From Silvanigrella aquatica (GTDB lineage Bacteria; Bdellovibrionota_B; Oligoflexia; Silvanigrellales; Silvanigrellaceae): a stretch of 64,000 nt of DNA. The notes under the pieces are model-generated. The model worked only from the letters and a program-made list of their open reading frames with translations, made no database searches and was not told where the DNA came from. The position numbers and the translations under genes were made by a program. Location of the stretch: contig NZ_CP017834.1 of assembly GCF_001907975.1 (NCBI RefSeq), forward strand, positions 1 through 64,000, given 5' to 3'. Of this stretch, positions 28,552 through 37,440 are shown in pieces (position 1 is the stretch's first letter; each line of letters starts with the position of its first letter).

Positions 28552-29133
28552 GTGTTACCTCCAACTGACTACTGGGTTCGTGTGCCTGAGGGGCAGGCTC
28601 TTTTACACGTTGCCAAAGTCAGAAAAATACCTTGTCACGAGCTATTTTTAGCTGCGGCAGGAAAAGCAGCGGATCATAAATTACCTGCTGATGAACTTAT
28701 TTTAATTATGAACTTTGCAAAAGCAGCATGCAAAACAAAAAATCCAGATATTATTTGGCAAATTGCACTTGTAGAATCAGGATTTAGAATGCGTATCGTA
28801 CATATAGAAGGTAAAAAAGTATTAACGGGTTTAAACGCTGTTTCTTATTTAAAAAAGGGATTACTTAAAAATAAAAATGTTGACATTGGTCCCTTGCAAA
28901 TAAACTGGAAAGCAAATGGATCTAAATTTAATCATTCGCCAATTGATTTTCTTAGTGGCTCCTTTTCTGTTGATTTTTTATCTCAAAATATTTTAAAGTC
29001 TTATGTGAGATCCTGTGGTATGAAATGGATTAATTGTTATCATTCTTATAATCAAGACAGAGGTTGGGGATATCGAAAAAAAATAGATTCTTCAGGCTTT
29101 AAACTAAAAAGTATTTTATCAACTTATTTATAA
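28552..29133 (+). CDS. Lytic transglycosylase-like protein (SLT fold)
   Basis: The 193-residue protein has the goose-lysozyme/SLT arrangement: IWQIALVESGF with catalytic Glu75, then NVDIGPLQINW (Gly113, Gln116, Asn118; family GxMQI/QIN motif) and CYHSYNQDRGWGYRKKI, close to the family AYNxGxxxxxY segment. Such enzymes cut peptidoglycan to make room for envelope complexes; VirB1-like specialised members are similarly short. I chose GTG 28552 because AGGTG lies 5 bp upstream; TTG 28534 and 28540 are alternatives. No signal peptide is apparent, which is odd for a peptidoglycan enzyme. It diverges from the outer-membrane protein gene. Confidence 0.75.
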   Translation: MLPPTDYWVRVPEGQALLHVAKVRKIPCHELFLAAAGKAADHKLPADELILIMNFAKAACKTKNPDIIWQIALVESGFRMRIVHIEGKKVLTGLNAVSYLKKGLLKNKNVDIGPLQINWKANGSKFNHSPIDFLSGSFSVDFLSQNILKSYVRSCGMKWINCYHSYNQDRGWGYRKKIDSSGFKLKSILSTYL

Positions 29134-29261
29134 AATATAACTTCAATAAGCACGTATTTCTTAATTAAATTTTTTTAATAAAATTTCAATAATATAAATA
29201 TAAATAACTTGTAATTTTTATAGTTTAATTTAAATTAATATTATGTTTGAAGGAGAGGTAA

Positions 29262-30020
29262 ATGCCCGAGCCTAATTTCTTAGTCACTTTTTTAGTACTT
29301 ATGGTTTTAGAGTTTATTTTAGGTTTTGATAATGTTTTAATGATTTCAATTATTTCTCAGCGTGTTGCGGAAGAAAAACAAAAATTGATTCAGTTTTTAG
29401 GATTGACTTTTGCAGCCTTAAATAGAATTGCTCTTGTTTTTTTTATATCTTGGTTTACATCCTTAAGTACAGTTCTTTTTTATATTAATAATCTTGATAT
29501 TACAATAAAAGATCTCATTTTTTTTATAGGCGGAGCATTTTTAATATGGAAGTCTTTTAAAGAAATATATTATATTATTGAGTATAAAAAAAGTAATATG
29601 AACCAGCAAATTAATAAAACAAAAAAATATTCATTTTTAACTGCAATTTTTCAAATAATAGCACTCGACGCTGTTTTTTCAATAGATTCCGTTATTACTG
29701 CAATAGGTTTTACAGAAAATGTTGTTGCTATTATTTTAGCTATTCTTTTATCGGTTTTCTTTATGATGTTTTATGTCAATAAAATAAATATTTTTATAAA
29801 AAATAATGCTTCTATAAAAATATTGGCTTTGGGATTTATGTTTGTTATTGGTGTTGTTTTATTTTTAGAAGTATTTGATGCAAAAATACCAAAGTATTAT
29901 TTAGGAGTCACTTTGGTGTTTGCATTAATCATTCAGCTTCTTCAATTGAGATATCAAGAAAATAAGAAGAAATTTAAGAAAAGAAGTTTTATTAGAACAT
30001 TCTATAAAAAAGTTTTATAA
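29262..30020 (+). CDS. TerC family integral membrane protein
   Basis: TerC-family proteins have seven to nine helices and are linked to metal-ion (for example manganese) export and tellurite resistance. This one shows the two internal repeats: LVLMVLEFILGFDNVLMISII near residues 10-30 and IALDAVFSIDSVITAIGF near 138-155, each with the conserved Asp in an FDN/IDS context. Other helices follow at about 160-178, 190-208 and 212-230, and the tail is Lys/Arg-rich. Length 252 residues is in the YkoY-like range. It has a strong RBS (GAAGGAGAGG). Its stop overlaps the convergent SNF2 gene by 6 bp. Confidence 0.88.
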   Translation: MPEPNFLVTFLVLMVLEFILGFDNVLMISIISQRVAEEKQKLIQFLGLTFAALNRIALVFFISWFTSLSTVLFYINNLDITIKDLIFFIGGAFLIWKSFKEIYYIIEYKKSNMNQQINKTKKYSFLTAIFQIIALDAVFSIDSVITAIGFTENVVAIILAILLSVFFMMFYVNKINIFIKNNASIKILALGFMFVIGVVLFLEVFDAKIPKYYLGVTLVFALIIQLLQLRYQENKKKFKKRSFIRTFYKKVL

Positions 30021-32195
30021 AATGTTTAGCACTTCTTCACGTGATAGTGTAAATTTATCGCCTATCATTTGATTCAATTGATCTTCAGAAGCATTATCTA
30101 AAATTTGAGCTGCTGTTTGTGTTTTATCGATTAATGATTTCTTAATGTATTCATCTACAGTTTCTAATCCAACTAAATGAATGACCAAGCATTTTTCTGA
30201 TGTTTGACCAATACGGTGGAAACGTGCTTGTGACTGAATGTAGCTTCCCGCATCAAAATTTAAATCCATATATATCATAGTATCGGCTTGCATTTTACCA
30301 TCTTTTGGTAAAAGGGTGAGACCTTCTTTAGCGGATTGTGGTGTTGCTATAAATAAACGACATTCAGGATTGTTTTGAAATTGTTCGACACTTTGTGAGC
30401 GTTCTTCAATTGACATTTCTCCTGTGTGTGCCACAGCACCCCAATTTTCTGCATACATTTCTTGTAATGAATTGACATTACCAACAAAGTGGCTCCATAA
30501 AATAATTTTCTTCGTATCATCGGAAAAAATATCATTTAATATGTCATCAAGTTCGGAAAGTTTTGCATTAGGTCCTGTATATTTAGGATCAATTAATTTT
30601 GGATTTGAGGCGATCTGAGATAAACGTAACAAACGAACAACAATATTATTTGCCTGCATTGAATATTCTTCTGGACTCATATTTTCGATTTCACTGCGTA
30701 CGGAGTCTCTCATTTTAGCATAAATTGTTTTTTGTTCTGCTTTTAATTCAATAGAGTAATCTTTATAAATTATAGGAGGTAAATCGAGAACTTCACTTTT
30801 TAAACGACGCAAGCTTGTGGCTTGAATTCTTTTTCTAAGCTCTTCTCCATTACGAACACCAATAAATTTTTCAACTTTAATTTTTTTTCTACCTTGGTTA
30901 ATTTCAATGATGTCAATATAACAAAACGTATTTTTGAACGCAGGAAAACTTGAACCAAATGTATTTCCATTATCCATAACAAAATATTGGGCAAAAAGGT
31001 CAATAGGTCTATTCGCAATAGGTGTTCCAGTGGCAATGACGCAGCGCTTTGCGGCATTTCGAATGAATTTTGCACAAACTGTAGTTTGTGCAATAAGGTT
31101 TTTAATTCTTTGACTTTCATCAAATACAACCATTCCTTCGCCTTGCTGAATCCATTCTGATAAAGCTTCTTTTTCTAAACGTATTCCCTCATAATGAATA
31201 ATAAAAATAGGCGAATGACTATTCATTAATTTAGCTCTTTGCGCAGGTGAACCTTCAATAACGGTGTATGGAATAGAAGTCGCTAAAGAAACTTCTTCTT
31301 GCCAAGTACGCACAAGAGATTTGGGAGCCACAATTAAGCAACGATCAATGGATTTATTTTGCAATAACATAGCAACAGAGGAGGCAATTTGAAAACTCTT
31401 TCCGCAACCCATTTCGTCTAATAAAGCACAAGCAGCATTTTGTAATAAAAACTCCATACCTGTAATTTGGTGGGAATAAGGTTTTCTTTTAAATGGGAAT
31501 TTATTGATTTGTTGTTTGATAACATTTAAATTTTGAATTTGTTCAGCAGTAATATTTGTACTTCTTGCAGAATTGTCCAGCATTGCCTCGCTGCCAATGC
31601 TTGGTAAAAATTCAGAGCTCAAATCAAACTCTTCAAACCAGCTTTCACGTAAAATAAGTTTTCCCAGCTTATTTGGAGCAATATTTGCATAATATTTGCC
31701 ATTAACAAACTCTAACAATGCGGAATAAGCTTCATCTGTGATTTTAAAACCTTTTCCTAAAATATCGAAAAGGTCATCGAAAGCGCCTATGAAAACCTTC
31801 CACGTACGGCTGTCTGGATCCCACTGTCTTTCATTTCTATCAAGACCTTTGATGCGATCGATAGTATTTTGATTGTAATTAAAGGTGATTTTAAAATTTC
31901 CGTTTTCTAAATCAACAATCGTATTGGTTTTTAAATATCTTCCTTCTTCGTAAATTTTAGAAATATTCTTGACTATGCGGTCGAGGTGTTTTGATTGTAA
32001 TGCAGGCGCAAGATTAATTTTAGCATTTTTGAGAATTAAGGTGCCTACAATCTCTTGTTTTTCAAATTTTGGTTGTTCCAAGACAGTTGGTTTTATTTCA
32101 TTTTTTTGTTCATTCATAATACCAAATGCAAGGCGTATAGGCCCTTTGGGTGGTTTTGGGCGATATGTATTCTTGTTGTTACCTTTAAATCCCAT
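30015..32195 (-). CDS. SNF2-family DNA helicase/ATPase with HARP-like N-terminus
   Basis: This is a superfamily 2 DNA translocase. The helicase core is clear: EMGCGKS Walker A at 261-267, APKSLVRTWQEEV (motif Ia), VVFDESQRIKN (motif II, DESQ at 359-362), ATGTPIANRPIDLFAQ (motif III), KIILWSHFVGNVNSLQEMY (motif IV), LFIATPQSAKEGLTL (motif V) and SQARFHRIGQT (motif VI). Around 112-150, RIKGLDRNERQWDPDSRTWK and the following segment resemble the HARP motif of SMARCAL1, an annealing helicase. Length is 726 residues. It stands alone, without methyltransferase or restriction genes next to it, so a repair or remodelling role is likelier than restriction. It has no Zn-finger SWIM domain that I can see. 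Confidence 0.88.
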   Translation of the reverse strand: MGFKGNNKNTYRPKPPKGPIRLAFGIMNEQKNEIKPTVLEQPKFEKQEIVGTLILKNAKINLAPALQSKHLDRIVKNISKIYEEGRYLKTNTIVDLENGNFKITFNYNQNTIDRIKGLDRNERQWDPDSRTWKVFIGAFDDLFDILGKGFKITDEAYSALLEFVNGKYYANIAPNKLGKLILRESWFEEFDLSSEFLPSIGSEAMLDNSARSTNITAEQIQNLNVIKQQINKFPFKRKPYSHQITGMEFLLQNAACALLDEMGCGKSFQIASSVAMLLQNKSIDRCLIVAPKSLVRTWQEEVSLATSIPYTVIEGSPAQRAKLMNSHSPIFIIHYEGIRLEKEALSEWIQQGEGMVVFDESQRIKNLIAQTTVCAKFIRNAAKRCVIATGTPIANRPIDLFAQYFVMDNGNTFGSSFPAFKNTFCYIDIIEINQGRKKIKVEKFIGVRNGEELRKRIQATSLRRLKSEVLDLPPIIYKDYSIELKAEQKTIYAKMRDSVRSEIENMSPEEYSMQANNIVVRLLRLSQIASNPKLIDPKYTGPNAKLSELDDILNDIFSDDTKKIILWSHFVGNVNSLQEMYAENWGAVAHTGEMSIEERSQSVEQFQNNPECRLFIATPQSAKEGLTLLPKDGKMQADTMIYMDLNFDAGSYIQSQARFHRIGQTSEKCLVIHLVGLETVDEYIKKSLIDKTQTAAQILDNASEDQLNQMIGDKFTLSREEVLNIL

Positions 32196-32409
32196 GTTTT
32201 AGTTCTCCAAAGCTGCTTATTAACAGTCTTAACGCAATGCAAATAATTTAATTCGACTCAATGTACTCTATTCCTGGAGGAGTATAAAACTCATTTTAAC
32301 ACCAGTAGACATTACCAACCGCATTCTTTAAATTACCAAATGGCACATGCCAATCAAAAAATGATGTGCTAATGAGTAAAAGGGCTTCTTGTCCCTTGGA
32401 GATTTAGTT
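32196..32409. other. Divergent control region between SNF2 and FAH-family genes
   Basis: This 214-bp non-coding stretch should hold the two divergent promoters. It has no clear hexamer pair or strong hairpin that I can identify. The RBS of the plus-strand gene is TTGGAG at 32395-32400. Confidence 0.4.
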
Positions 32410-33036
32410 ATGGATAAAATTGTTTGTGTTGGCAAGAATTACATCGATCATGCAAAAGAACTTGGAGATGCCATACCGGAAAATCCTGTTCTTTTTATAA
32501 AACCAAAGAGCATATTGCGCGCGGCTATTGATCATGAAGAACTTTCTTTAGTCATTCCTCAGGTTTCAAGTTCGTTGCACTATGAAGCCGAAATTGTTCT
32601 CCGCCTTGATAAAGGTGGTTATCAACTCGATCTTAAGGAAGCAGAAAAAGCCATAGGTGCTGTTTCAATTGGCTTAGACATGACCTTAAGAGATCTTCAA
32701 GCAAAACAGAAAAAAAATGGTCACCCTTGGACGACGAGTAAGGTTTTTCCAGACAGCGCAGTAGTCGGTCCATGGCTGAGAGTTTCCGAGTTTTCTAATT
32801 ATCTCGATGAAAAATTTACTTTTTCCTTAGACGATAAGATTAAACAAGAGGGCTTTGGAAAAAATATGATCATGAACCCTATCGAGTGTGTCTCTTACAT
32901 TAGTAAATTTTTTCCGTTGGTTGCGGGAGATCTTATTTTTACGGGAACACCTGCTGGTGTCGGACCTGTTGTTGCGGGACAAAAAGGTGTCTTAAGTTTT
33001 GGAGCGATTCGCTATTCCGTTCTTTGGGGAATTTAA
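32410..33036 (+). CDS. Fumarylacetoacetate hydrolase family protein
   Basis: FAH-family enzymes cleave C-C bonds in acylpyruvates or decarboxylate oxaloacetate, using a divalent metal. The protein has VGKNYIDHAKEL at residues 6-17, PVLFIKPKSIL, HYEAEIVLRLD with the metal-binding Glu pair, GAVSIGLDMTLRDLQAKQKKNG, and ETPAGVG-like FTGTPAGVGPV near the end. It is 208 residues, typical of the short FAHD1/YcgM-like group (acylpyruvase). ATG 32410 is preferred over the upstream 32389 start because it gives the family N-terminus with an RBS 9 bp upstream. Substrate is not predictable from the sequence. It appears to be transcribed alone. Confidence 0.88.
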   Translation: MDKIVCVGKNYIDHAKELGDAIPENPVLFIKPKSILRAAIDHEELSLVIPQVSSSLHYEAEIVLRLDKGGYQLDLKEAEKAIGAVSIGLDMTLRDLQAKQKKNGHPWTTSKVFPDSAVVGPWLRVSEFSNYLDEKFTFSLDDKIKQEGFGKNMIMNPIECVSYISKFFPLVAGDLIFTGTPAGVGPVVAGQKGVLSFGAIRYSVLWGI

Positions 33037-33106
33037 GTTTTATTTATCATATTAGATCTTTAATATTTATAAATTCTATAAATAATCTAAATATAAAAAA
33101 TTATAA

Positions 33107-33310
33107 AATAGCATTCATTCTTCAGTTATAAAATGTTTGTGGCATAAAGCTCTTCATTTTTTTATTTTAATTTTTATTCAGGCCTATTTGTTTTATAAAA
33201 AAGGAATTAAATATGTTGAAGAGAATGGCATTGCTCCCAAATTTAGTGAAATACAGTACATTATATTTGGTGGCGGGATCACGAAGCCTCTTAAAGTAGG
33301 CCTAATTTAG
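33107..33310 (+). pseudogene. Possible remnant coding segment
   Basis: After a stop at 33104, the plus strand stays open for 67 codons to TAG at 33308-33310 and the translation looks protein-like: HKALHFFILIFIQAYLFYKK followed by KYVEENGIAPKFSE and YIIFGGGITKP. There is no good start or RBS. A 28-codon ATG frame at 33213 overlaps it in another register and looks less natural. I take this as a probable gene tail left by deletion, at low confidence. The rest of the 33037-33320 gap is AT-rich without other signals. Confidence 0.25.
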
Positions 33311-33320
33311 AAATAAAAAA

Positions 33321-34745
33321 TTAATCAAACTTTTTTGGAAATAATTCCATATTATAACTTGGAACAAATTCAATTAATTTAGAGTTTTGTATAATGGAGA
33401 GCGTAAAACACCATGTATTTTTTAAAATAATAATATGGGTGCATATAAAAGAATGTTGTAATTCATTCAAAGAGTGAAAATTTTGATTTTTATCAAGAAA
33501 AAAATAATTTTTATCGTTGCTTAAATAAATATAGTCTTGATGATAAATATTGTCTCTAAAGATTATATTAACGTGGTCTGATTTTCTGACTTCCATATCA
33601 ACGGGAAGGTTTTTTTCTCTTAATTTCTGTATACCGGAACAATCATCTAGATCAACATTTTTAGAAGTTAATAAGATTACAGAGCCCTGATTTTCTTCTA
33701 CTCCTATTATGTAATCCCAATTATTCCAAGATTTTTTTCCGACATATGTAGCAACTTGTCCTTTAGAATTAGCATTTGATTTTATTTTATACAGTTTGCA
33801 GTATTCTAGTGGACTTCCCTGAATATCGTATAAAATCTCATGAATTCCTATTTTTTCACCATATACTCTTTTGAGAGCTATTTTGTCAGAGTCACTAAAT
33901 TCATAATTTTTCGAGAGGATACTCCCATCTAATTTAGCTAGAGTTGGTTTATTTGTATTACCACTAAATGCGTAGGAATCATAGTGCATAATAGATTCTG
34001 TGTCGTATTTGCTTATGTATGAAAGAGCACCTTTTTCAAATTTTTTTAAATTTTTAGATGAATTTTTCTTAAAATTTTCATTAATATTTTTTTCATTTAT
34101 TATGATATAATAATCTCTATCATGACGACTTTGCTCATGCTCAAAGCCTAAAATATGCATAAATTTGTGCCTAATTATGCGAAGCGTTTCTTTATTATTA
34201 TCTTTTTTAAAACATGAGTCAGGTAGATTTCTTTCATCTGTATAAGTAGAGCTTAAATTTAGAAAACCGCCATTGTATTCTATACTTCTGCCAACAGAAG
34301 CAAAGCAACCTACCAAGTCTCCATTTAACTTTGAGCCTGAATTGTTTGTTATATTTAAATAATATTTATTTTCAAGATTTTCTGTTTTATTATTTTTCAA
34401 TTCAATAAAGCGGATTTTTGCAATATCTTTTATTTCATTCATAACAAATAATATTTTATTTTTATTCTCTTCGGAAAATGGATTTTTAGAATCAAAACGA
34501 TAATATATTGTTCCATTCCAATGAAACGAATTTATTTTTAATACCCCATTTTGATATTTTTCTTTAATTTCAATATTAGGTAAAATATTTGCCGATCTTT
34601 TAATTATATTTTTTGATTTTAAAATTAAAATATCTCCTTCAATTATTTCAAATTTATCTTTATTAATAATTGCTTTTGCATAATTACATAAAGTTAAAAC
34701 AAATAATAATTTTAAATATATACAAATTTTAAAAATTATCTTCAT
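33321..34745 (-). CDS. Secreted astacin-like protein with catalytic Glu replaced by Lys
   Basis: Astacins (peptidase family M12A) are secreted zinc endopeptidases with the motif HExxHxxGxxHExxRxD. This protein has a signal peptide (about 1-24, ending YAKA) and the astacin fold, with zinc ligands His193, His197 and His203 and GFEHEQSRHDRD, plus the Met-turn SIMHYDSYA. Position 194 is Lys (codon AAA) instead of the catalytic Glu (one G-to-A change from GAA). It should bind zinc but not cleave peptide bonds, unless there is a sequence error. The C-terminal 200 residues have paired Cys and beta-rich segments, similar to the neighbour. It lies 11 bp after the intact paralogue and has AAGGAG 7 bp upstream of ATG. 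Confidence 0.88.
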   Translation of the reverse strand: MKIIFKICIYLKLLFVLTLCNYAKAIINKDKFEIIEGDILILKSKNIIKRSANILPNIEIKEKYQNGVLKINSFHWNGTIYYRFDSKNPFSEENKNKILFVMNEIKDIAKIRFIELKNNKTENLENKYYLNITNNSGSKLNGDLVGCFASVGRSIEYNGGFLNLSSTYTDERNLPDSCFKKDNNKETLRIIRHKFMHILGFEHEQSRHDRDYYIIINEKNINENFKKNSSKNLKKFEKGALSYISKYDTESIMHYDSYAFSGNTNKPTLAKLDGSILSKNYEFSDSDKIALKRVYGEKIGIHEILYDIQGSPLEYCKLYKIKSNANSKGQVATYVGKKSWNNWDYIIGVEENQGSVILLTSKNVDLDDCSGIQKLREKNLPVDMEVRKSDHVNIIFRDNIYHQDYIYLSNDKNYFFLDKNQNFHSLNELQHSFICTHIIILKNTWCFTLSIIQNSKLIEFVPSYNMELFPKKFD

Positions 34746-34756
34746 TGATATTCTCC

Positions 34757-36082
34757 TTAAAATAAGGTGATAAATTGAATTTTACTTTCTTCAAAATAAT
34801 TTTTTTCTAAGTAACACCATCCCATTCGGGAGCCAAGGCATTGAATTGATTTTGCAATTTCATCTAGAAAAATGGGCTCTAATTTCATATCTAAATACAA
34901 ATAACGAGTTAAACCATCACTTATATTTAAATAATTGTATTTATCATAACTAGGCTTATTAAATCTGAAAAAAATGGGGGCATTTTTTTCAACATCAAAG
35001 TGAAACAAATTATATTTTTTTAATTGATTTATTTTTTCACAACCACTGGGCTCATTTGGTTCAATAATAATTGTAGAATATTGATATTCCGATTTTATTA
35101 TATAATCCCAACCATTTATATTCCAATGTCTTTTCTTTAAATAAGATATGACATAAGGGCTTTTTTCAATAAATCTAATTTTATAGGGAACGCAGTATTG
35201 AACTGGGTTTGCATTTGAATCGAGAAATACGTGATCTCTATTTGCACCATAAAGTCTTTTTAGAGTTATTTTATCTTGTATACTTAATTTTTCATTTTTA
35301 AGTATAATATCATCATTTGACTTTGTAATAACGGGCTTAGAATTTAATCTCGATTCTTTTGTTGCACAGGCAAATGAATCATAGTGCATTATTGATAAAT
35401 AATCATAGTCATCCATGATGAGGTGATTTTCATCAGTAAGGGGTGCAAAATTTTTAGCCTGTTCTGGTGATTGGCAAATATTACGAGCATTCCTTAAATG
35501 AAGCTTAATATATGCCATTTGATCTGCCCTACTATGTTCATGTTCAAATCCCAATACATGTAAGAGTTCATGTATTATTATTCCATCTATAGGAAAACCT
35601 TTTTTAGTCATAAGGCATGAAAATTCTTCATCTTCAACGCTATAATTTGAGCTTAAATTGACCTGGCCTATACCATAGTGCATTCCAATAGGAGCGTAGC
35701 ATCCACCACCTTCTTCAAAACTTCCCACTATATTGGTTATGATAATGTATGAGGGATAAGGATTTGTATTTAAATCTTTTTCTGTTAATTCAATAAATTT
35801 TATATTGCCTTCATTTTCAATTTTTTTCATAGCATTACGAATGATATTTTTTTCAGCAATGGAGTGCGAATCAGTATGGTCAAATATAAAAAAAACCTTA
35901 CCGTCAGTCCATTTTGGATTTGCAAGTGAAATGAGGGATCTTTTTGAACGAACAGAATTATTATATTCAACTTTAAATAAATTTTTTTCCACAATTGCAC
36001 GAGTATCTTTAGCAAATGAAAATGAAGATATTTTTAATAAAAAAAATATTTTAAGTATATTAATACATTTATTAAAAGACAT
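34757..36082 (-). CDS. Secreted astacin-family zinc metalloprotease
   Basis: This is a likely secreted M12A endopeptidase of 441 residues. After a signal peptide (about 1-25, ending SFSFA) the catalytic domain shows the complete motif HELLHVLGFEHEHSRAD, with His171, Glu172, His175 and His181, and the Met-turn SIMHYDSFA with its Tyr. The C-terminal portion (about 250-441) is a conserved accessory domain shared with the next gene, with Cys pairs (QYCVPYKI, GCEKINQL, GSRMGWCYLE). ATG 36082 is favoured over the further upstream 36133 because AAGGA lies 8 bp before it and a clean signal peptide results. It is first in the two-gene astacin unit. Such proteases may serve prey or host degradation (inference from lifestyle). 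Confidence 0.92.
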   Translation of the reverse strand: MSFNKCINILKIFFLLKISSFSFAKDTRAIVEKNLFKVEYNNSVRSKRSLISLANPKWTDGKVFFIFDHTDSHSIAEKNIIRNAMKKIENEGNIKFIELTEKDLNTNPYPSYIIITNIVGSFEEGGGCYAPIGMHYGIGQVNLSSNYSVEDEEFSCLMTKKGFPIDGIIIHELLHVLGFEHEHSRADQMAYIKLHLRNARNICQSPEQAKNFAPLTDENHLIMDDYDYLSIMHYDSFACATKESRLNSKPVITKSNDDIILKNEKLSIQDKITLKRLYGANRDHVFLDSNANPVQYCVPYKIRFIEKSPYVISYLKKRHWNINGWDYIIKSEYQYSTIIIEPNEPSGCEKINQLKKYNLFHFDVEKNAPIFFRFNKPSYDKYNYLNISDGLTRYLYLDMKLEPIFLDEIAKSIQCLGSRMGWCYLEKNYFEESKIQFITLF

Positions 36083-36144
36083 TATATTTTCCTTTATGGT
36101 TTTCTTGGAATTTAAATATGATTCAAAGATCATTTATTAAATGT

Positions 36145-36174
36145 ATTTATTTTTTTATCATTAAAAAAATAAAT
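36145..36174. repeat. Perfect A/T inverted repeat upstream of the astacin genes
   Basis: ATTTATTTTTTTA at 36145-36157 and its exact complement TAAAAAAATAAAT at 36162-36174 flank a TCAT loop. It lies 63 bp upstream of the astacin start. It could be an operator or a terminator-like element reading in from the upstream side; there is no G-C pair in the stem. The surrounding 36083-36371 region has no gene and is extremely AT-rich. Confidence 0.45.
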
Positions 36175-36371
36175 GTCAATATTAATTTATTAATAAATAT
36201 AAAAAAAATAAATGGATATGAAAACTATAGCGAATGAATTGATGTGAATTTTTATCTTATAATTATTTAGATAAGTTATATAAAATTAATTATAAGTCAA
36301 AACGTTTTTTTGATAAGGAATAAATTTTTAAAGTCAGGAATATATTAATAATTTTCAAATTGGAAAAGTCA

Positions 36372-37280
36372 CTATGGTTTTAAATCAATGGAGTTATTTT
36401 GCTCTTTATCAATTGTGCATATTTTTGATGGAGTTGATAAATGCTGACAAAGATAATCAACTAATTTTTTTCTATAGAGGTCATCTTTATATACAAATGC
36501 TGAACAATGGCCTCCCCATTCTATTTCCCAAAGCTCTTTAGGGTTTGGAGCTGTGTCATATAATTCTTTGCCAGATTCAAAGGGGACAACGGGATCGTTT
36601 GGGCTGTGAATAAATAACAAAGGAACATGAATACTTTGAATTGTATCTACAGGACTTAATTCGTCTGATACAAGAAAACTTAATGGCCATTGTAAAGGCC
36701 ACGTAAGCCAAATACTTGAGAGTTTTTGCCGCGTAATTTTTCGATATGAGGCAAAAGAACTGTCAATGATAATGGCCTGAACACCTTCAATAGGATTATC
36801 TGCATAAGCGGGTAGGGCAACTGCGCCTCCTAAGCTCTGTGCAATGATAAATATATCTTTTGTTTTTGAATTTCTTCGTGCCCATTGAAGCGCTGTTTTG
36901 GCATCGAGAAATAATCCATTGCGCGAAGGAGTGCCCGTTGAAGAGCCATAACCACGATAATCAAATTCGATGATGTCAAATCCCTTATTTGTAAGCCAAG
37001 CTAAATACATAAAATGTGTGGTGATATTTTCCGCATTTCCATGGAAGTGAATGATTGTTGCTATGGGCTTTTTATTTTTTGCATGAATAAGCCATCCATT
37101 AAGTTTATTATCATCATTTGTCTCAATGGTAATATTGTCAAATTTTAAATTAAATTTTTCGGGTGTAAAACGGACTTCAGAATCTGGATAGTAAAATAGA
37201 TGATTACATCCCATTAAATTAAAAGTAATGAGTAAAATAATGAGGATATAAATATTTCGAAAAAATAAAGTCATTTTCAA
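36372..37280 (-). CDS. Lipoprotein alpha/beta hydrolase (serine hydrolase)
   Basis: A type II signal peptide ends in LMGC with Cys25 as the lipid site, so the protein is membrane-anchored. The alpha/beta hydrolase fold is clear: IIHFHGNAENITTHFMYLAW (oxyanion region HGN), FDYRGYGSSTG, nucleophile Ser in IIAQSLGGAVALPAYA, acidic residue in FIHSPNDPVVPFE and His in WEIEWGGHCSAF. It resembles the BEM46/ABHD13-like hydrolases found in many bacteria with a lipobox. Length is 302 residues. Substrate unknown; esterase or thioesterase activity is likely. It is transcribed divergently from the DUF3015 cluster. Confidence 0.9.
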   Translation of the reverse strand: MKMTLFFRNIYILIILLITFNLMGCNHLFYYPDSEVRFTPEKFNLKFDNITIETNDDNKLNGWLIHAKNKKPIATIIHFHGNAENITTHFMYLAWLTNKGFDIIEFDYRGYGSSTGTPSRNGLFLDAKTALQWARRNSKTKDIFIIAQSLGGAVALPAYADNPIEGVQAIIIDSSFASYRKITRQKLSSIWLTWPLQWPLSFLVSDELSPVDTIQSIHVPLLFIHSPNDPVVPFESGKELYDTAPNPKELWEIEWGGHCSAFVYKDDLYRKKLVDYLCQHLSTPSKICTIDKEQNNSIDLKP

Positions 37281-37440
37281 AATCCTAATAGAGAATTATA
37301 ATCAATTCATTTCAATCTTGAGTCATTATTTTGGCATCTCTAAATTGAGCATCCTGAATTAGAGTAGCTTTTAAGTAATAATTTATACAGAATTTACAAG
37401 TATGTGCAAATTTAAAAAATTTGGAAAGGGGAAGGTTCGA
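37281..37440. other. Divergent control region between hydrolase and DUF3015 cluster
   Basis: This 160-bp stretch should hold two divergent promoters but I cannot fix them. A strong Shine-Dalgarno (GGGGAAGG) lies just before the ATG at 37441. Confidence 0.35.

Noticed and set aside
33213-33299. Possible 28-codon ATG ORF in the gap before the astacins
   Set aside because: It is short and overlaps a longer, more protein-like open stretch in another frame. The AAAAAGG before it is not enough support.
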